The translations under genes were made by a program, and so were the position numbers. Positions 59,020 to 64,000 of a stretch of 64,000 nt of DNA are shown one piece after another. Below the pieces are notes generated by a model. That model was not told the DNA's origin and did no database searches. It worked only from the letters and a program-made list of their open reading frames with translations. This DNA is from Tieghemostelium lacteum (Eukaryota > Evosea > Eumycetozoa > Dictyosteliales > Raperosteliaceae). The stretch is taken from the NCBI GenBank assembly GCA_001606155.1, contig LODT01000028.1:278735-342734 (forward strand), read 5' to 3'. Positions within the stretch are counted from its first letter, which is position 1, and each line of letters opens with the position of its first letter.

Positions 59020-59392
59020 ATAATTTATCTTCCCTCTCACTCCCTTCTCTTTCCCCCTCATCACTTATTTTAAACAATCATCTCACCCCCTCACCATCAC
59101 CAATCGTTCTCTTTACCTTCTTGACATTTAATCCAATTGAATATCAAAAACCAAATTGGATTATATTATTGAAATAAGTTAATTCGAACATCCACCAACA
59201 ATCATCACCAATCTTTAAGAAAAATAAAAAAAAAATTACTATATATCTATTCATATCATTTTTAAAATATCTTATCAATTGTCATTTCAATACTCGTTTT
59301 TTTCTCTCACTCGACTATTTCGTTTTTTTTTAAATTTTTGTAATACATTTCCTCAATTCAAAAACTTGTAAATAAATAAATATATATAGAAA
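59020..59392. other. Spacer with pyrimidine-rich tract
   Basis: 373 bp. A C/T-rich tract covers about 59028-59110 directly after the stop of the RRM gene. The remainder, upstream of ZNF593, is T- and A-rich. Confidence 0.5.
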
Positions 59393-59877
59393 ATGGGAAG
59401 ATATAGTGGACATGGTGGAACACATACCAAAAACAAACAATATAAAAGAGCTAGAGCTGTAAAAAATAGAGCAAAAGGTATATTCTCATCAAATTAATTT
59501 TCAATACAGAAAATAATGCCAGAAACTTACAATTATAATGATGATATATAGATATTGATCAAATATATGAAGAATTACAACCAGGTAAATTAGAAAAACA
59601 TTCAAAATTTGAAGTTGACCCAGATCTACCAGGTTTAGGTCAACATTTTTGTATTCATTGTTCAAAACATTTTCAAGATGATAAAGCATTACAAACACAT
59701 TTTAAATCTAAACCACACAAGAGAAGATTGACATTACTAAAAGAGAAACCATACACAGTTGAAGACAGTCAAATACCAATAGATAATGGTCCAAAATTAA
59801 GAAATAATTTATTACAAAGTTTACCAAATAGCACATCACCAGTTTCCACAGAATCCACTGCAGCAATGGATTCGTAG
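59393..59877 (+). CDS. znf593: ZNF593/Bud20 homolog (60S biogenesis zinc finger)
   Basis: Two exons, 59393-59477 and 59552-59877, with a GTATAT donor; 136 residues. The sequence follows the family from start to end: M-G-R-Y-S-G-H-G-G-T-H, the basic helix, D-x-D-Q-I-Y-E-E-L, then D-P-D-L-P-G-L-G-Q-H. The single finger has Cys62, Cys65, His78, His84, followed by K-P-H-K-R-R-L. Yeast Bud20 is a shuttling factor of pre-60S particles needed for their nuclear export. The human protein was first described as a modulator of Oct-2 DNA binding. It is convergent with Noc4, another ribosome biogenesis gene, 86 bp away. Confidence 0.95.
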
Positions 59878-59963
59878 GAAATAAAAATAGTAGTAGTATT
59901 ATAGTATTATTTAAATATATATAGAAGTTTTTATTGGATGATAGTTGAATGTATTATATACTT

Positions 59964-62047
59964 TTAAAATTCCCAACCGTCCATTAGATTATCTTGTTTT
60001 GGTATAAGATCAGTACCTTGATTGAATGCCAATGGTGTTGATGATGATTTCTTTTTGAAAGACATTTCATACATTAGTGGATAAGAAATACTAGAGAATT
60101 CATCTAGATCTACAAGATCTTTAAAATCGCTGTCAAATATTTTCATAATTTTACTGACTTGTGGTGCATAGTGGTCACGTAATAACTGTAATTCCCAGAG
60201 TGAACTCTTTAGTGCGTTACATTTGGCTGGATCAACTTCGTAAGGTAAAAATGGATCTTTTCCATATGGATTATTTATAGTGTTGGAAGTGGATGTGGAG
60301 GTAATGGAGGAGGAAGTTGGTTTATTTAGAAGTAAAACAGATTGTCTTGTAATTTGTTGAGGTTGTTGTTGTTGTTCTTTTGGTGCAGTTGGTAAGGTTA
60401 CTGGATTGTTGATTAGTGTCTGGCAAGTTGGGTGTCTTTGTAAAAGGGTGTAGATTAGTGGTATGAGAATGAGTGATGCTTGAGGTGGTGATATTAAACA
60501 AATCTGTGCTGATCTTTTAATAAATGCTGCTACTATATAGTTTGGAATATATTTTGAGCTGAGGAATGATTCTGATAATTTAAAGAATCTAGCACGGTAT
60601 TTGGCATAGATGACACCAGGTTGGAACAATGAATACAATTTAGTATAAAATTCGGGATATTCTAAATTGTATTTGGTAATTAGGATAAATATACCATTGA
60701 GTGCAAGAATACTAGTTACACCACCGACATTGAATGAACTGGTGTAAAAGTCCATTAAAAGACGTGGGTCTGACAATAATGGGAACACTTGTTCTGGTAG
60801 ACCGAGAAGAACTTGTTTGTAGATGGATGATGGTAAAGAACACTGCAAAAACAAAAGCCAAAACTTTCCAATCTCTTTCTGATAGGTTGCAATCTTGGTC
60901 AACAATTTCCATTGTGCCTCTAGATTTTTGAATTCTTCCAAGGTCATAGAAGTGGGTTTTGAAAGCGTCTCAGATTTAACCTTTTTCTTTTTTGATGATT
61001 GCAGACTTGAGTGACTGCTCATAAAGTCGTAGTGTGGGTACCCGACTAAGAACTTCCATTCCGGAACATCAATGAATGGCTCCAAAGTAGTTATAATATC
61101 AAATAGGTTTTCAATAAATCTGTCGAATGCACATTGAAATTTGGATTCGAATTTATCTTTGGCAGATTGATCTTTTACAGATACTGCGTGATCTGTGATA
61201 ATGTCTTTCAAAGACATGATGGTGTGGTAGTGCACATCATGGTACTCATTCAGATAGGTTTGTTTGAAATGGTCCCATAACACTGAATTGAAATGACTGT
61301 TCATCACCAGCGACTGAAGAATTTGTTGTAGTGTTGGTTTATAAAGTTGTTCAAGTGTCAATTTTTGAATATTTTCATCAGACTCTATTATCAACTCTTT
61401 TGGTAATTTGGAGATCAATTGTGACTCTTTTTTCAACATTACCATTAAACTGTTTAGTGATGGTACTTGAATTGATGGATCTTCATTATTTAATAAAACC
61501 AATAGAAATTTAAAATAGTTTCCATAGATTTTAAATAACCATGATGTATAGATTTTAAAACTATTCTGTTGTTGTTGTGGTTGTTGTTGTTTTTGATTCT
61601 TACTATTTTTAGAATTTTTACTGTTTTTGTTATTATTCTGTACAGTTGTATTGGTGGTAGTATCTTCAATTACACCACCTGATTTTTTAAAGTCTCTAAA
61701 TTCATTTCTTAATTCTATACTGGTGGTATCCAACAAGTGTAAAAATATCTTTTCTAATGATTTTATACCATGAAATATAATTTCAAGTTCTTTTAAATTC
61801 TATGTATGAATGCATTAATATTGGATATAAAGATAATGTCTAAGATAAAAACACATACTGATTGACATATTGTAATGATATCTAGAATCTGATTAACATT
61901 TTCAACAGATTCTAAAACTTTGTTTTCTATATTTTTGATTTTTTCTATTGGAGTAGGTTCAATAATTTTACTACTAGATAATTTGGATTTTACTTCTGCA
62001 TCATAAGATCTATTCTTGTTAAATTTACTGTCCTTTTTACCAATCAT
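59964..62047 (-). CDS. noc4l: Nucleolar complex protein 4 (Noc4)
   Basis: Two exons, 61859-62047 and 59964-61799, joined in phase 0 over a 59-nt GTATGT intron; 674 residues. Noc4 works with Nop14 in 40S pre-ribosome maturation and export. The CBF/Noc4 domain is recognisable: A-F-I-K-R-S-A-Q-I-C-L-I-S-P-P, L-I-L-I-P-L-I-Y-T-L-L-Q-R-H-P and D-P-F-L-P-Y-E-V-D-P, followed by S-S-L-W-E-L-Q-L-L-R-D-H-Y. The N-terminal part has Asn/Gln low complexity (near residues 80-115) that is not part of the family fold. The C-terminal D-G-W-E-F tail fits the family. Confidence 0.92.
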
Positions 62048-62233
62048 GCTTTATGAGAGTCGTTCGGCAAAAAAAAATAAAAAGATTTTGGAGTAAATTT
62101 TTAAAATTTTAAATTTTTGAGTTTTTTTTTTATTTGATATCCAATATCCTCATGAAGGAATTTCTATTAATATTAGTAGGATCAGATAGAAAGGGTTAGT
62201 GAATCATCATTTTAGTGAAATTGAATTTTCAGA

Positions 62234-62814
62234 CTAAAGTAGATATGATGATAACAGTTCATTGTCATTGGAATCCCAAGGACCATATAATGAAAGTATC
62301 CTTTGTATAATAGTGTTGGATAATAGTATAAGTGGTGCATGGGGTTCCAGTTGTAAAATCCTGAGAATCTGGTCTACTGTGTCTTTACTTTTTATGCTTT
62401 TTAAATATATTCAATGAGACAACAAACATATACACCACAATCATATCCATTCTTTTGTTGTGGTGTTTTTTTAATTTCAACTAAATCTATTTTGAGAGTT
62501 TAGGTTTAGTAATTGGCACTCGCACACTTACACACACATATTCAAACACAAACAAAAACACTTACTTCTAAGATCTTTTGGATTTTGTAAAAATGCTAAT
62601 TTAGAAGCCATTCTTTTGGAATCCGATAGATTGTTATCGTTCATTGAATCATAATAGAGAAATCTATTTAAATTCTTTACATATACTAAAAGTGACCAAT
62701 GTGAACCGCCAGCAACTCTAGTAGGATCACTATTATTATTCAATGGTATGAATATCAATTGTTGTTCTGAGAATTTCAATGGTTTAAATAACTCTAGAAT
62801 CTCATTGCTATCAT
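62234..62814 (-). pseudogene. SENP8/NEDP1-like Ulp1 protease, apparently decayed
   Basis: Exon 62566-62814 encodes I-F-I-P-L-N-N-N-S-D-P and G-G-S-H-W-S-L-L-V-Y (catalytic His) with Y-Y-D-S-M (catalytic Asp). A GTAAGT donor joins it to 62401-62486, which has T-P-Q-Q-K-N-G-Y-D-C-G-V-Y-V (catalytic Cys). That frame stops at 62401-62403. Coding-like sequence continues in the next frame to a TAG at 62234-62236 and fits the expected C-terminal helices, which suggests a one-nucleotide deletion near 62405. The N-terminal region of the family (with W-L-N-D) was not found upstream, where a GC-rich island lies instead. The catalytic triad survives. A functional gene with a remote first exon cannot be excluded. 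Confidence 0.6.
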
Positions 62815-63425
62815 CTATAATTGAATAAAATTAAAACTTTAAATAAATAATTTTAAGATATAACTAATTAATATTTTTCTTTAATTAAATGACCCGGAGT
62901 GCTGTTAGGTTGCAACTTTACAGATAGAGTTTCATTCGAGGGGGGAGGAACCCATGCCCAAGCCCAAGCCCAAAGAAACTAACAAAATGACGAGTTAGAC
63001 TGTTCTCCTTAAAAAATCTCCATAATTCAAAGAGTAACAACCACAAGCATTAGTCAATTGTGTGTGCACTTACAAAGCCAATGGTTGTGGCTGTGGGATT
63101 AATCCCCAGCCTATTTTGCTCTAACTGTAGCTAACATTTTAACACTAACTATTTATATAAACTAAGGAAATTATAAATCTTAATAAAAATTATTGTTATT
63201 TTATGGGAGTTGAAGGTAAAATTGAATAAGGAAAACCTGTTTTAATAATATCCTGATTTTTTTTTTTTTTTTTTTTTTATTGATTTGAGATCCTAAATGA
63301 AAATATACTCTTGCTCTGAGCTAAGTATTTGTTATAATTCTTTAAAATTATAATAAACCTATTTTTCTGTGATTTCTTTATTTTTTTATTTTTATTTCAA
63401 TCTAAACTAATAATTGGGACAATCT
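62815..63425. other. Intergenic region with GC-rich island
   Basis: 611 bp. The island at about 62889-63140 is listed separately. The rest (63141-63425) is AT-rich with a long T run near 63250-63280. No protein-coding gene is evident. Confidence 0.55.
62903..63136. other. GC-rich non-coding island: candidate solo LTR or structured RNA
   Basis: Composition jumps to roughly half G+C in places, against AT-rich surroundings. The segment begins TGTTAG and ends CTAACA, an inverted pair typical of LTR ends, but I see no target-site duplication. It contains a strong hairpin at 63089-63111 (GGCTG/CAGCC and GGGAT/ATCCC arms with one bulge), an AGTTTC/GAAACT pair enclosing a G-rich and CCCAAG-repeat stretch, and CTAAC/GTTAG. 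Short open stretches on both strands break quickly. I cannot identify it. Confidence 0.4.
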
Positions 63426-64000
63426 TTAATCAAGATTTAATGATTTAATAAGTTTATCAATTATAGGTGTTTTAATTTGGCCAAAACTCAATTTTAGTTT
63501 TTGCAGATATGGATGATTTTTAATTGGATTGTGAATTGGTGACAATAACATATCAACATTAACTTTATAAAGATCATAACATTCGAAGTTAAATGTGGTA
63601 GTTTGGTGTCTAGATAGAATACTTAAAATTAAATCCTTTATGACATCAAAATCAGCAGAAATGGATCGAGTAACGTATATGGAAATGGAGATATTCTGTA
63701 ATGTCTTATTTGATTGGAAAGAGTTTAACAACAATTTTACAGATTCAACGTTATAACAGAGTGTTTGGAGATTCAACAATTTGAGTGATTGGTAATTACA
63801 TTGAACAATTTCTGAAGCATTCTCTGTAGGGATATAGTTAATCACCAGATTAGTGAGATTTAATCTATTTTGTCCCAAAAGTAATTCTTTAAACATAATA
63901 GCATGTGCAGAGTACTTAAATTTAATAGATAGTTGAATTGTTGGAATATCATATAGATATTTTAGAGAGCTAGAATCATTCCATCCATCCTCAAATCTAA
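63426..64000 (-). CDS. LRR-like dictyostelid family protein (partial at right edge)
   Basis: The frame is open from the stop at 63426 to the right window edge, about 190 codons, so the 5' part lies outside. The sequence consists of Leu/Ile-rich units (L-N-L-T-N-L-V-I-N-Y, L-K-L-L-N-L-Q-T-L, L-Q-N-I-S-I-S-I) ending H-P-Y-L-Q-K-L-K-L-S-F-G. This matches the style of the F-box/LRR-like genes at 2.5-12.5 kb. Whether an F-box-like N-terminus exists cannot be seen here. Confidence 0.65.
   Translation of the reverse strand, partial: RFEDGWNDSSSLKYLYDIPTIQLSIKFKYSAHAIMFKELLLGQNRLNLTNLVINYIPTENASEIVQCNYQSLKLLNLQTLCYNVESVKLLLNSFQSNKTLQNISISIYVTRSISADFDVIKDLILSILSRHQTTTFNFECYDLYKVNVDMLLSPIHNPIKNHPYLQKLKLSFGQIKTPIIDKLIKSLNLD

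Overview
The window reads as nuclear DNA of a dictyostelid social amoeba. It is strongly AT-rich, with AT-only intergenic spacers and short introns (about 55-150 nt) that begin GTATGT or GTAAGT and end in AG. Asn, Gln, Ser/Thr and acidic low-complexity tracts occur inside proteins. Several families point the same way: a colossin-like giant protein built of SdrD-B-type repeats, dictyostelid F-box/LRR-like tandem paralogs, Clu-domain and Stealth proteins, and many small secreted proteins. Homopolymer tracts are shorter and GC is somewhat higher than I would expect for D. discoideum, so a relative such as Cavenderia, Tieghemostelium or Heterostelium is plausible. I cannot fix the species.

Layout, left to right. 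1-2.3 kb: a zinc-finger, possibly transposon-derived gene cut by the window edge, and a tRNA-Leu. 2.5-12.5 kb: an F-box/LRR-like gene, a large type I surface protein, then a tandem array of two intact F-box/LRR-like paralogs flanking a truncated copy. 12.8-23.4 kb: secreted proteins mixed with housekeeping genes (delta-14 sterol reductase, a RhoGAP, a 2-Cys peroxiredoxin, MRH-like and ependymin-like secreted proteins, a Stealth/GlcNAc-1-phosphotransferase-like type II membrane protein). 23.7-30.4 kb: an aldo/keto-reductase-fold protein, mitochondrial ribosomal protein L13 and a large FtsX/ABC3-type membrane protein. 31.2-40.5 kb: the colossin-like giant. 40.6-51.1 kb: PrimPol, two tandem ankyrin-like paralogs, two coiled-coil genes (one resembling SPE-39/VIPAS39), a type I PRMT and a G-patch protein. 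51.4-64 kb: a Clu-domain protein with an LRR-like tail, a very small two-exon gene, an RRM protein, ZNF593/Bud20, Noc4, a decayed SENP8-like protease next to a GC-rich non-coding island, and another LRR-like gene cut by the right edge.

The genes do not form one pathway. Small thematic links exist: ZNF593 and Noc4 (60S and 40S ribosome biogenesis) are convergent neighbours, and several surface or secreted proteins lie near G-rich promoter boxes typical of dictyostelid developmental genes. Gene density is high, with many convergent pairs only 12-180 bp apart.

The points most worth checking are: a missed 59-residue two-exon gene at 56.4 kb; a TTGATCAAC plus G-box module repeated in three intergenic regions; a deletion-truncated copy and a roughly 450-bp identical tract in the F-box/LRR array; and the 62.9-63.1 kb island beside the broken SENP8 copy. 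Exon joins were inferred by eye from splice consensus and reading frame. All family calls rest on motif recognition, without database searches.
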